This document shows positions 1-6,867 of a DNA stretch of 11,430 nt, piece by piece. Under the pieces are notes generated by a model. That model was given only the letters and a program-made list of their open reading frames with translations. It was not told the origin of the DNA and made no database searches. The stretch is from Betaproteobacteria bacterium (lineage in GTDB: Bacteria > Pseudomonadota > Gammaproteobacteria > Burkholderiales > Burkholderiaceae_C). How positions within the stretch are numbered: the stretch's first letter is position 1; every line of letters starts with the position of its first letter. Both the position numbers and the translations under genes were made by a program. The DNA is taken from positions 1 to 11,430 of the forward strand of contig RFSP01000036.1 of NCBI GenBank assembly GCA_009923895.1. Reading direction: 5' to 3'.

Positions 1-1361
1 ACCACCAGGGGGTATTGGCCCAAGTGCCCCCCGCTGGGGCTGCGCGCCTCCCACATCAGGTCTTTTCTAGTGAGGCTGCCCACCTCCACATTCCCTTTCC
101 ACTCGATGCCGGGGGTCTTGAGCAGATGGCGCGTCAAGGCACCCGGGTCCATCCATCCTCCGTGGGCCAACCAATGACCATCGAACCCCACGTGCAGGCC
201 CAAGGCCGATAAGGCCTGTTCTCGCGTCATTGGCCGTGCCAGCCCCTCGGCGACGGCAGCAAACTGCAGCGCAAGGGCATCGTCGGGTGGCATGGCCCGA
301 AAAACGCCCTCGCAGCGGCCGGCATCACGCAGGGACGCGACATCAGCCTGCCATTGCTGGTAGGCATGCCGAGCAAAGAAGCTCGCGGCCCGAAGCAGGC
401 GAGCGTGCGGGGTGTCCACCGCATGAAAGGTCGGGTGAAAAATACCTGCCGGGTTGCCCGAGGCGCCGCCTGCAGGCTCGGGGTGCGCGTCAGCCACCGT
501 GCATTGCCACCCTGTGTGCGTCAAAGCATGTGCGGCATGGGCGCCCGCAAGGCCACCGCCGATGATGAGGGCCCGTTTGTTTGGCAAGGTGCCATCGGGC
601 CACCTGAGGCGCAGAGCTTGTCGACCCGCGGGCCGCTTGGGCGCGAAAGCGGGCACAAAATGGGCCACCGTCATGTCTTTCTTGCGGCCAAAACCGGGCG
701 CATTGGCGACCTGAAAGCCCCCGCTTCGCAAAGCATCACGCACCTGCCGCGCGGCACTCCAGGTGGCCACCGTGGCTCCCGCACAGGCCAGGCGCTGCAG
801 GTTTCGAAGGAGGTGGGCATCCCACATTTGCGGGTTCTTGGCAGGGGCAAACCCGTCCAAGAAAAAGGCGTCTACAGGAGCCACGATCTGGGAGAGCTGT
901 TGGCGCACGTCTCCCAGCGCCAAGATCAGTCGCACGTGGCCGTCTTCAAAATCAAGTACATGAAAGTTGGGTGTGGGCAAAGGCCACTGGGACATCAAGG
1001 CCTGCGCCAGCCCGGGATATGGCGCCGCTTGATGCGCTCGTTGCAGGTCCTGCAGCAAGGGGGGATGCTTCTCGATGGAGATGAACGTGAGCTGGCGGCA
1101 GCGGTCGGGGTCCTCGCGCCAGGCCGCCCACGTGGCCAGAAAGTTGGTCCCCAGACCGAAGCCCGTTTCCAAAATGGTGAAGTGGTGCGCTTGTCGCCAA
1201 CGTTGCGGCAAACCATTCCCGCTCAAGAAGACGTGCTGCGCCTGCTGCCAGGCTCCTTCGGTGGAGGCATACACATCATCGAAGTCTGCAGACCTGGCTA
1301 CACCATCGTCTCCCCAAAGAATTCGCGCAGGGGAAATGGACAGGCTGGACCGGCCCGTCAT
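1..1361 (-). CDS. mnmC: MnmC, bifunctional tRNA wobble-uridine methyltransferase/FAD oxidoreductase (C-terminus cut by window edge)
   Basis: Cytoplasmic tRNA-modification enzyme. In the family, the C-terminal FAD domain removes the carboxymethyl group from cmnm5(s2)U34, and the N-terminal SAM domain methylates the resulting nm5(s2)U34 to mnm5(s2)U34. The frame stays open for 453 codons to the window edge; full-length MnmC is usually about 620-670 residues, so roughly the last third is missing. The SAM-binding loop ETGFGLGTNF lies at residues 65-74 and the conserved DGFAPAKNP-MW block at 169-180. The FAD dinucleotide motif IIGGGLAGA is at about 266-274, followed by GGASGNPAG near 298-306, typical of the MnmC oxidoreductase domain. 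Both domains are thus present and fused in the usual order. The ATG overlaps the upstream gene's TGA (ATGA), which implies translational coupling; AAGGG lies about 10 nt before the start. The product assignment is firm. Confidence 0.96.
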   Translation of the reverse strand, partial: MTGRSSLSISPARILWGDDGVARSADFDDVYASTEGAWQQAQHVFLSGNGLPQRWRQAHHFTILETGFGLGTNFLATWAAWREDPDRCRQLTFISIEKHPPLLQDLQRAHQAAPYPGLAQALMSQWPLPTPNFHVLDFEDGHVRLILALGDVRQQLSQIVAPVDAFFLDGFAPAKNPQMWDAHLLRNLQRLACAGATVATWSAARQVRDALRSGGFQVANAPGFGRKKDMTVAHFVPAFAPKRPAGRQALRLRWPDGTLPNKRALIIGGGLAGAHAAHALTHTGWQCTVADAHPEPAGGASGNPAGIFHPTFHAVDTPHARLLRAASFFARHAYQQWQADVASLRDAGRCEGVFRAMPPDDALALQFAAVAEGLARPMTREQALSALGLHVGFDGHWLAHGGWMDPGALTRHLLKTPGIEWKGNVEVGSLTRKDLMWEARSPSGGHLGQYPLV

Positions 1362-2320
1362 GGCGGCCCTTGCGGCGCTGCGTCTTGAGAGCAGACTTCA
1401 AGCCGATTTTTGAGCCATTGCAGGAGCGCCGGCTGCACCGGCGTCAACCCCCTGTAGTCCAGCACAGCAGTGCTCATGGAGGCGATGGCGTCATGCAATT
1501 GTTGCGCCTGTGCAGGGGTGGCAATGGCCGCGTCCAATGCCTGAATGTGCACGCCAATGGTAAAGACCGACAGCCCGTGGGAAGAGACCGGTATAAAGGT
1601 TTGTCGTTCTGTGCGCCACCACGCGCGGTGGGGAATGACGGGGCCGTGATCTGGCGGCAGGTTCCAGCCTCGCGGATCCAGATGCTGGGGGTGGGCATGG
1701 AGACGCGGATGTGGAGACACCGTCCAAACAAATCGTTCCCACGCTTGTCCGTTGCACACCAACTGCATCAAAGAGGCGCCCGAGGCGCGAAGGCGCTCGG
1801 CATCCGCCACGGGGGCATGAATCTGCGAAAAATGCCGGCCGACTTTGTCCTCTGGCGCCCAAGATGAAGGCAGCGCCACGGCCATCCAGGGCACGGTGGC
1901 ATCACTGGCGCGGACGATGGCAAAGTCTTCGACAAAGCTCAAGCTCAACAGCCCCGCCATTCGCCATTCGGCTGGCAATTGCTGGAGGCATCGGCTGACA
2001 TCGTCGGCGAGCTCAAAGGGCCTGTGCAGGCCGTGATGGAGGCGACCCTGGTGCGCAGATACGTTCCACACTCTGTGGGTCAGGCACTCGCCGTCCCAGG
2101 CGATCAGGTCAGGATGTTCAGCCTGCGCCTGAAGGGCCAGAGCGTTCAGTGCCGCTGCGGGATCAAAATCGTGCGCTTTGACGAGGGCTCGAGCGGCGTG
2201 ACGCGATAGCACCGCGAGCTTTTCTCGCAGGTGCTTGGAACCCGCCGTGTTTGGGGTGAGGTGTTTGGCGCCGCGCTCAAGTCGACGCAAGCCCGGTTGC
2301 ATTCGAAAGGGTGCCTCCAC
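1358..2320 (-). CDS. DUF3445 / heme-dependent oxidative N-demethylase-like protein
   Basis: Resembles the DUF3445 family, whose characterised members are the heme-binding PAS-fold alpha subunits of oxidative N-demethylases such as dimethylamine monooxygenase. Family-like features, numbered from the GTG, are PFRMQPGLRRL (4-14), ALPSSWAPEDKVGR with QIHAPV (149-171), the stretch around VWTVSPHP (198-205), RTERQTF (236-242), FTIGVHIQAL (253-262) and LDYRGL (287-292). The length of 320 residues is normal. No signal peptide or membrane segment is seen, so it is probably cytoplasmic. The reductase and ferredoxin subunits that serve the known amine demethylase are not in the window, so amine catabolism is not supported by context. 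It lies between efp and mnmC and overlaps mnmC by 4 bp. The start is uncertain: no in-frame ATG lies between the efp stop and the conserved N-terminus. GTG at 2320 is the first ordinary start codon, with only weak upstream purine pairing, and family-like FDFAGA residues are encoded just before it. The substrate is unknown. Confidence 0.85.
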   Translation of the reverse strand: MEAPFRMQPGLRRLERGAKHLTPNTAGSKHLREKLAVLSRHAARALVKAHDFDPAAALNALALQAQAEHPDLIAWDGECLTHRVWNVSAHQGRLHHGLHRPFELADDVSRCLQQLPAEWRMAGLLSLSFVEDFAIVRASDATVPWMAVALPSSWAPEDKVGRHFSQIHAPVADAERLRASGASLMQLVCNGQAWERFVWTVSPHPRLHAHPQHLDPRGWNLPPDHGPVIPHRAWWRTERQTFIPVSSHGLSVFTIGVHIQALDAAIATPAQAQQLHDAIASMSTAVLDYRGLTPVQPALLQWLKNRLEVCSQDAAPQGPP

Positions 2321-2353
2321 GGCACCCGCGAAATCAAACCGAGGCTCGATGGG

Positions 2354-2908
2354 TCAAACCCGCTTGCGATATTCGTGAGTGCGGGTGTCGATTTCGATCT
2401 TGTCTCCGCTCTCTACAAACAGGGGCACTGAAATCTCAAAGCCGGTGCCCACCAGCTTGGCAGGCTTCATGACCTTGCCCGAAGTGTCGCCCTTGACGGC
2501 AGGCTCAGTGACAATTTCACGCACCACGGTGGTGGGCAGTTCCACAGAAATGGCCTTGCCGTCATAAAACACCACCTCCACGGGCATGTTGTCTTCCAGA
2601 TACTGGATCGCATCGCCCATGTTGCCGGCTTCGACTTCAAATTGGTTGTACTCGCTGTCCATGAACGTGTACATCGGGTCGGCAAAGTAAGAGTAGGTGC
2701 ACTCTTTCTTGTCCAAGACGATTTGGTCCATTTTGTCGTCGGCCTTGAACACCACTTCGGCGCCAGAACCGTTGAGCAAATTCTTCATCTTCATGCGCAC
2801 CGTCGCGGCGCCGCGCCCACCACGGCTGTATTCGGTCTTGAGCACGACCATGGGGTCTTTGCCTTGCATGATGACGTTGCCGGCGCGAATTTCTTGAGCG
2901 AGTTTCAT
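2354..2908 (-). CDS. efp: Elongation factor P (EarP-type, Arg32)
   Basis: EF-P binds between the P and E sites of stalled ribosomes and promotes peptide bonds at consecutive prolines. The chosen ATG gives 184 residues beginning MKLAQEIRAGN, which matches the family start and length; AAGG lies about 12 nt upstream. The frame is open further upstream, to 3019, but that extension is not EF-P-like. The N-terminal KOW-like domain carries the tip loop SRGGRG (28-33), placing arginine at position 32. This is the residue rhamnosylated in the EarP branch, whereas the EpmA branch uses lysine. The two OB-like domains follow, ending in the usual DTRTHEY-KRV tail. Its modifying enzyme EarP is the neighbouring upstream gene on the same strand, 132 bp away. 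A separate promoter and leader are likely. The stop is TGA followed by C, and the DUF3445 frame continues directly after it. Confidence 0.98.
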   Translation of the reverse strand: MKLAQEIRAGNVIMQGKDPMVVLKTEYSRGGRGAATVRMKMKNLLNGSGAEVVFKADDKMDQIVLDKKECTYSYFADPMYTFMDSEYNQFEVEAGNMGDAIQYLEDNMPVEVVFYDGKAISVELPTTVVREIVTEPAVKGDTSGKVMKPAKLVGTGFEISVPLFVESGDKIEIDTRTHEYRKRV

Positions 2909-3027
2909 AACGAAAACCTTGTGAGAGTGCGACTTGCCTGGCGCATCCATACCCGCACGGGTGTCCCTGAGTGGGAATCCGAGTGTGGGTATCCCTAAAG
3001 GGGGTGCCCGCCTGCGCAAAGCCCTCT
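2909..3027 (-). promoter_or_regulatory. efp 5' leader with direct and inverted repeats
   Basis: This is mostly the untranslated gap between earP and efp. On the plus strand it holds a 10-bp near-identical direct repeat, GGGTGTCCCT at 2959-2968 and GGGTATCCCT at 2987-2996, spaced 28 bp. It also holds a perfect inverted repeat, ACCCG-CA-CGGGT, at 2951-2962. In the efp transcript these give several competing short GC-rich hairpins (GGG-AUA-CCC, GGG-ACA-CCC, ACCCG-UG-CGGGU) and a possible long pairing of AUACCC with GGGUAU. No riboswitch family is recognised. A regulatory role is inference only. Confidence 0.4.
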
Positions 3028-3057
3028 ATTCTAGCCCGTTCTAGGGGTTTTCGTCCA
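3028..3057 (-). promoter_or_regulatory. Putative sigma-70 promoter of efp
   Basis: Reading the minus strand, the -35-like TGGACG (3057-3052, 4/6) is followed after 18 bp by the -10-like TAGAAT (3033-3028, 5/6). Transcription would start near 3020 and give a leader of about 110 nt before the efp ATG. The -35 element lies within the last codons of earP, so efp could be made independently of its modifying enzyme. Called by eye; moderate support. Confidence 0.45.
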
Positions 3058-4243
3058 CCGCCACCCGGGTCCGACGTTGACGGACAAAGGCCGTCAGTTG
3101 GCTTGTCAAATCCTGTTGGGTCATCAGCGTCTGCACCCATTTCTGGATGGCGGTTTGCCATGCGCGAAGAGGGGGAAGTCCCTGAATCGGTGGGTCTGCG
3201 GGTGCGGCCTGCCCAAATGGGAGCCCGTTCCATTGCAGCATCAGGCGCTGAATGCTTTGGGCCAGAGGGCGGTCGACACCTTGGCACATGTGGGTCAAAA
3301 AAGCCTGCAATTTGTCTGCATGAACGCCGTCATGCTGGGGGTAGATCTGCCAGACGAAGGGCACTTGCGCCCACATGGCCCGCACCAGCGAGTCTTCACC
3401 CCGCACAAAATTCAGATCCGCGCTCCACAAAAGGTGGTCGAACTCCCTCTGGCTGAGCCAAGGCAAGGCGTGCCATCTCAAGGCGGTGCCGGTGTCGGAG
3501 CCCGTGGCTGCAGCGGCGCCAAGCGGCTCATGGGCCAACATCTCTTGCGCAGCTCCGGGGGCGGCCAGGATCAAGATGGGCTCGTCGCTCGGGGCCATGC
3601 TAAAGGCTTTTCTCAGGGCCGTTACCAAGGCGTTGACGGGCGCACCGGGGTAACAAAACAAAGACACCACCCGTTCTTGGGGCCGGCGCCGAACTCCCAA
3701 AGTCTGCAGCCACGCGTCGCGGTCGAAGCGGGCCCGTCGCTCGGCCAGGTCGGGTTCCCTCAAGAGACCGCCTGTGCGCTGCGTCAGACCTGGGTAGAAA
3801 AACCACTTGTCCAGCCCATGCCCTTTGGCCGTCCGTTGAGGGGAGGGCAGGCCATGGGAGCGTTCGACGTAGGCTTCGGCGCTGAAATACTCCAGGTTGA
3901 TCCACACCGCAGGCCTGGCACTTTCAGCCATCCGATCTTTGAACGCCTCAGGGATGGCGCAGCCAAAAGCTTCGACCACCACGTCTGCAGGCGCTTTCAT
4001 CGATGCCAGATTCTGGATATTCCAAGGCAGTACCTGGACTCTGGGGTGTCCCTCGGGGGCCATCCATGACAGTGCACTGGCATCGTCAACCCAAAGCCGG
4101 ACGCGGTGTCCCCGCTCGGCCAAATCCCGGCAAAGTCGCCAACACACGCCGACGTCACCAAAGTTGTCAATCACATGACAAAACACGTCCCAGGTCCAGG
4201 TCTCAGACGGGGAGGACGGCTGCGCGCAGAGGGGCGTGTTCAT
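3041..4243 (-). CDS. earP: EarP, EF-P arginine-32 rhamnosyltransferase
   Basis: Inverting glycosyltransferase (formerly DUF2331) that transfers rhamnose from dTDP-beta-L-rhamnose to Arg32 of EF-P, activating it for polyproline synthesis; cytoplasmic. The 400-residue protein shows the family N-terminal motif IDNFGDVGVCWRL at 25-37. Its two aspartates, D26 and D30, have the spacing of the catalytically important pair described for EarP (D13/D17 in Pseudomonas putida). The C-terminal nucleotide-sugar-binding block NFVRGEDSLVRA is at 278-289, with E283 at the expected site of the essential glutamate, followed by PFVWQIYPQ. Two Rossmann-like halves (GT-B fold) fit this layout. The ATG at 4243 gives a short extension before the conserved WDVFCHVID; there is no strong ribosome-binding site. 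The target gene efp follows directly, as is usual for this pair. The start lies 33 bp from the divergent uvrC start. The identification is firm. Confidence 0.97.
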   Translation of the reverse strand: MNTPLCAQPSSPSETWTWDVFCHVIDNFGDVGVCWRLCRDLAERGHRVRLWVDDASALSWMAPEGHPRVQVLPWNIQNLASMKAPADVVVEAFGCAIPEAFKDRMAESARPAVWINLEYFSAEAYVERSHGLPSPQRTAKGHGLDKWFFYPGLTQRTGGLLREPDLAERRARFDRDAWLQTLGVRRRPQERVVSLFCYPGAPVNALVTALRKAFSMAPSDEPILILAAPGAAQEMLAHEPLGAAAATGSDTGTALRWHALPWLSQREFDHLLWSADLNFVRGEDSLVRAMWAQVPFVWQIYPQHDGVHADKLQAFLTHMCQGVDRPLAQSIQRLMLQWNGLPFGQAAPADPPIQGLPPLRAWQTAIQKWVQTLMTQQDLTSQLTAFVRQRRTRVAVDENP

Positions 4244-4276
4244 GGGGTGGATTATTCATGGCGGCACAATGTGGGC

Positions 4277-6256
4277 ATGAGCGAGCCTCTCAGCCCAGAA
4301 ACCTCGGCAAACCCGAGCGTTGCCGAGACACGCGAGCGATTGCTTGCGCAAGTGGCGGCGCTGCCTGCATTGCCCGGGGTGTATCGATATTTCGATGCGG
4401 CTGGAACGGTCCTTTATGTGGGCAAAGCGCGCAATCTCAAAAAGCGGGTGACCAGTTATTTTCAAAAAGATCATGGGGGGACCCGAATTGGCGCCATGGT
4501 GATGCGCATTGCCGCCTTGGAGACCACGGTGGTGCGCACCGAAGCGGAAGCGCTCTTGCTCGAAAACAATCTCATCAAGACGCTGCATCCCCGATTCAAC
4601 ATTCTGTTTCGGGATGACAAGAGCTACCCGTACCTCAAGATCACCGGCTCTGTGTCCTTGGAAAATAGCGCGGCGGAGTCCAAGGCCGTGCCTGGAGCGT
4701 TCCCAAGGGTGGCCTATTACCGTGGCGCGGTGGACCGAAAGCACCAATATTTTGGACCGTATCCGGGCGCCTGGGCCGTCAAGGAAACCATTTTGCTGCT
4801 GCAAAAGGTCTTTCGGCTGCGAACGTGCGAAGACAGTGTGTTCAGCAACCGCACCCGGCCCTGCCTGCTCTACCAAATTCAGCGTTGTTCAGGCCCATGC
4901 GTGGGGCTGGTGTCGTCGCAAGACTATCAACAGGATGTGGCCGCCGCTGTGGCATTTTTGGCGGGTGACTCCCAGCAAGTCTTGGAGGATTTGCAGGAGC
5001 GCATGAATGCGCACGCCCAGGTGCTGGAATACGAAAAAGCCGCTCAAGTGCGCAACCAAATCGGTGCTTTGTCCAAAGTCTTGCACCAGCAGTCCATGGA
5101 AGCCAGCAGCTTGTCATCGTTGGACCGTGACGTGGACATTCTCGCTGTCAAGGTGCAAGGAGGGCGTGCCTGTGTGAACCTGGCCATGGTCCGGGGCAGC
5201 CGACACCTGGGGGACCGGGCTTATTTCCCCACCCACGTGGACGAGGGGGCGTCTTGGCATCTTGAGGGGGCGGACTCTCAGGCAGATTCCACTGAGACAG
5301 CGGTCTTGGAGGCCTTCATGGCCCAGCACTATCTGGGGCAATCGCTGCCTCCTTGGTTGCTGACGAGTCATCCCGTGGACGCGGCGCTGTTGGAGGGCAT
5401 TGGCGAGGCGGCTGGGGTCAAGGTCCGGGCTCAGCACCAGCCTCGGGGGCAACGCCGCGTGTGGCTGGACATGGCCATTCAGGGGGCCGAAATCTCGCTG
5501 GCCCGGTTGTTGGCCGAGGAGGGTTCTCAACGGGAGCGGACCCGGCAGTTGGCGGAGGTGTTGGATCTGCCGCAGCAAGACCTGGACGCCTTGCGCATCG
5601 AATGTTTTGATGTCAGTCATACGGCAGGAGAGGCCACACAGGCGTCTTGCGTGGTGTACGAAAACCATGCCATGAGACCCGACCAGTACCGTCGGTTCAA
5701 CGTGACGGGGGTGACTGCGGGCGATGACTATGCGGCCATGCGGCAAGTGCTCCATCGCCGATACGCACGATGGGCCGAGTCTGAGGAGCCTTCTCCCACC
5801 GCAATCAAATGGCCCGATGTGGTTCTGGTGGACGGCGGGGTCGGACAGGTTTCAATGGCCAAGCAGGTGTTTGAGTCCTTGGGACTGGACATTTCGGTGA
5901 TCGTGGGGGTGGAAAAGGGGGAGGGACGCAAAGTGGGGCTCGAAGAGCTGGTCTTTGCCGACGGACGAGACAAATTGCGCCTGCGACATGACTCGGCGGC
6001 CTTGATGTTGGTGGCCCAAATCCGCGACGAAGCCCACCGATTTGCGATCACCGGGATGCGGGCCAAGCGGGCCAAGGTTCGGACATCGGGAAGTCGGCTG
6101 GAAGACATCCCTGGCGTCGGTCCCAAGAAACGGGCCCGCCTGCTGCAGCGATTTGGTGGTGTGCGCGGAGTGCAAAACGCCAGCGTCGAGGAACTGATGG
6201 GGGTGGAAGGCATCTCTCGGGAGCTGGCCCAGACCATTTATCGCAGCCTGCATTGA
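4277..6256 (+). CDS. uvrC: UvrC, excinuclease ABC subunit C
   Basis: UvrC makes both incisions flanking DNA damage after UvrAB loading. This 659-residue protein has every expected part. The GIY-YIG nuclease (3' cut) spans about 32-115, with GVYRYF at 34-39 and YVGKARNLKKR at 47-57. Cysteines 184, 196, 204 and 208 have the 12/8/4 spacing of the E. coli [4Fe-4S] ligands (154, 166, 174, 178). The UVR motif for UvrB binding is at about 232-268. The RNase H-like endonuclease (5' cut) shows FDVSH (D446), LVDGG (D519) and RDEAH (H587). The tandem helix-hairpin-helix domain is at about 607-659. It is longer than E. coli UvrC (610), partly through an insert near 124-142. ATG 4277 was chosen because residues upstream of it are not UvrC-like; in-frame GTG codons at 4271 and 4247 are alternatives. 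Ribosome-binding sequence is weak. Confidence 0.98.
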   Translation: MSEPLSPETSANPSVAETRERLLAQVAALPALPGVYRYFDAAGTVLYVGKARNLKKRVTSYFQKDHGGTRIGAMVMRIAALETTVVRTEAEALLLENNLIKTLHPRFNILFRDDKSYPYLKITGSVSLENSAAESKAVPGAFPRVAYYRGAVDRKHQYFGPYPGAWAVKETILLLQKVFRLRTCEDSVFSNRTRPCLLYQIQRCSGPCVGLVSSQDYQQDVAAAVAFLAGDSQQVLEDLQERMNAHAQVLEYEKAAQVRNQIGALSKVLHQQSMEASSLSSLDRDVDILAVKVQGGRACVNLAMVRGSRHLGDRAYFPTHVDEGASWHLEGADSQADSTETAVLEAFMAQHYLGQSLPPWLLTSHPVDAALLEGIGEAAGVKVRAQHQPRGQRRVWLDMAIQGAEISLARLLAEEGSQRERTRQLAEVLDLPQQDLDALRIECFDVSHTAGEATQASCVVYENHAMRPDQYRRFNVTGVTAGDDYAAMRQVLHRRYARWAESEEPSPTAIKWPDVVLVDGGVGQVSMAKQVFESLGLDISVIVGVEKGEGRKVGLEELVFADGRDKLRLRHDSAALMLVAQIRDEAHRFAITGMRAKRAKVRTSGSRLEDIPGVGPKKRARLLQRFGGVRGVQNASVEELMGVEGISRELAQTIYRSLH

Positions 6257-6266
6257 CCCTTTGTAG

Positions 6267-6299
6267 AGAATCTGTCAAGAACTGCGTGCAGAATCCGTC
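6267..6299 (+). repeat. Short direct repeat before pgsA
   Basis: AGAATCTGTC (6267-6276) and AGAATCCGTC (6290-6299) match at 9 of 10 bases with a 23-bp period. They fill most of the 44-bp gap between uvrC and pgsA. This could be a protein-binding site or chance; no promoter with good spacing was found in the gap. Confidence 0.3.
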
Positions 6300-6300
6300 T

Positions 6301-6867
6301 ATGTTTCTGACCCTGCCAACCCTGCTGACCTGGGCGAGGATCGTGGCCATCCCGTTGATCGTGGCCATCTATTACCTGCCGGCGGACCGGGCCTTTCAAA
6401 ATCTTTGTGCCACGGTGGTGTTTGTGGTGATCGCGCTCACCGACTGGCTCGACGGGTGGCTGGCGCGCAAACTCAATCAGACTTCGTCTTTTGGGGCCTT
6501 TCTGGATCCTGTGGCAGACAAGTTGTTGGTCTGCGCCACTTTGTTGATTTTGTTGCAGCTCGACCGTGTCAATGCTTTCATCGCCTTGGTCATCATCGGT
6601 CGGGAGATCACGATTTCAGCACTTCGGGAATGGATGGCGCAAATTGGCGCCTCCAGGAGCGTGGCGGTACACATGCTGGGCAAGATCAAGACCGTGGTGC
6701 AAATGGTGGCCATCCCGTTTTTATTGTTTGACGGCATGCTGTTGGGCCAGGTGGACACGCGGCTGTGGGGCACGGTGCTGCTCAACGCCGCCGCAATTTT
6801 GACCATTTGGTCCATGATTTATTACCTGCGCAAAGCTCTGCCAGAGATCCGCGCCCGAGCTCGATGA
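6301..6867 (+). CDS. pgsA: PgsA, CDP-diacylglycerol--glycerol-3-phosphate 3-phosphatidyltransferase
   Basis: Integral inner-membrane enzyme making phosphatidylglycerophosphate from CDP-diacylglycerol and sn-glycerol-3-phosphate, the committed step to phosphatidylglycerol and cardiolipin. The 188-residue length fits the family. The CDP-alcohol phosphatidyltransferase signature is complete, with D48, D51, G52, A55, R56, G65, D69 and D73 at canonical spacing; the aspartates bind the metal and activate catalysis. Hydrophobic segments fall at about 10-26, 34-47, 74-100, 130-145 and 155-172, consistent with a multi-pass protein. ATG 6301 was chosen because it begins at the conserved N-terminus (MFLTLPTLLTWAR). 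A TTG at 6253 in frame would add 16 unconserved residues and overlap uvrC. It follows uvrC by 44 bp, a common proteobacterial arrangement, and its stop overlaps the next gene's ATG. No strong ribosome-binding site is evident. Confidence 0.96.
   Translation: MFLTLPTLLTWARIVAIPLIVAIYYLPADRAFQNLCATVVFVVIALTDWLDGWLARKLNQTSSFGAFLDPVADKLLVCATLLILLQLDRVNAFIALVIIGREITISALREWMAQIGASRSVAVHMLGKIKTVVQMVAIPFLLFDGMLLGQVDTRLWGTVLLNAAAILTIWSMIYYLRKALPEIRARAR

Noticed and set aside
354..1388. Long plus-strand open frame (344 codons) opposite mnmC
   Set aside because: Antisense shadow of a clear MnmC coding frame; translation has no recognisable domain and is arginine/glycine-rich, as expected from GC-rich complementary reading.
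2909..3019. N-terminal extension of the EF-P frame, including an in-frame ATG at 2950
   Set aside because: EF-P proteins begin at MKLAQEIR; the extension would also shift Arg32 away from its expected number and crosses the repeat-bearing leader.
3077..4069. Long plus-strand open frame (330 codons) opposite earP
   Set aside because: Antisense shadow of earP with no family-like motif and low-complexity, basic composition.
4106..4276. N-terminal extension of the UvrC frame from an earlier ATG
   Set aside because: The 57 extra residues lie over the earP coding sequence, are not UvrC-like, and the family start agrees with 4277 or a GTG very near it.
6253..6300. TTG start for PgsA at 6253
   Set aside because: Adds 16 unconserved polar residues before the first membrane helix and overlaps the uvrC stop; ATG 6301 fits the family.
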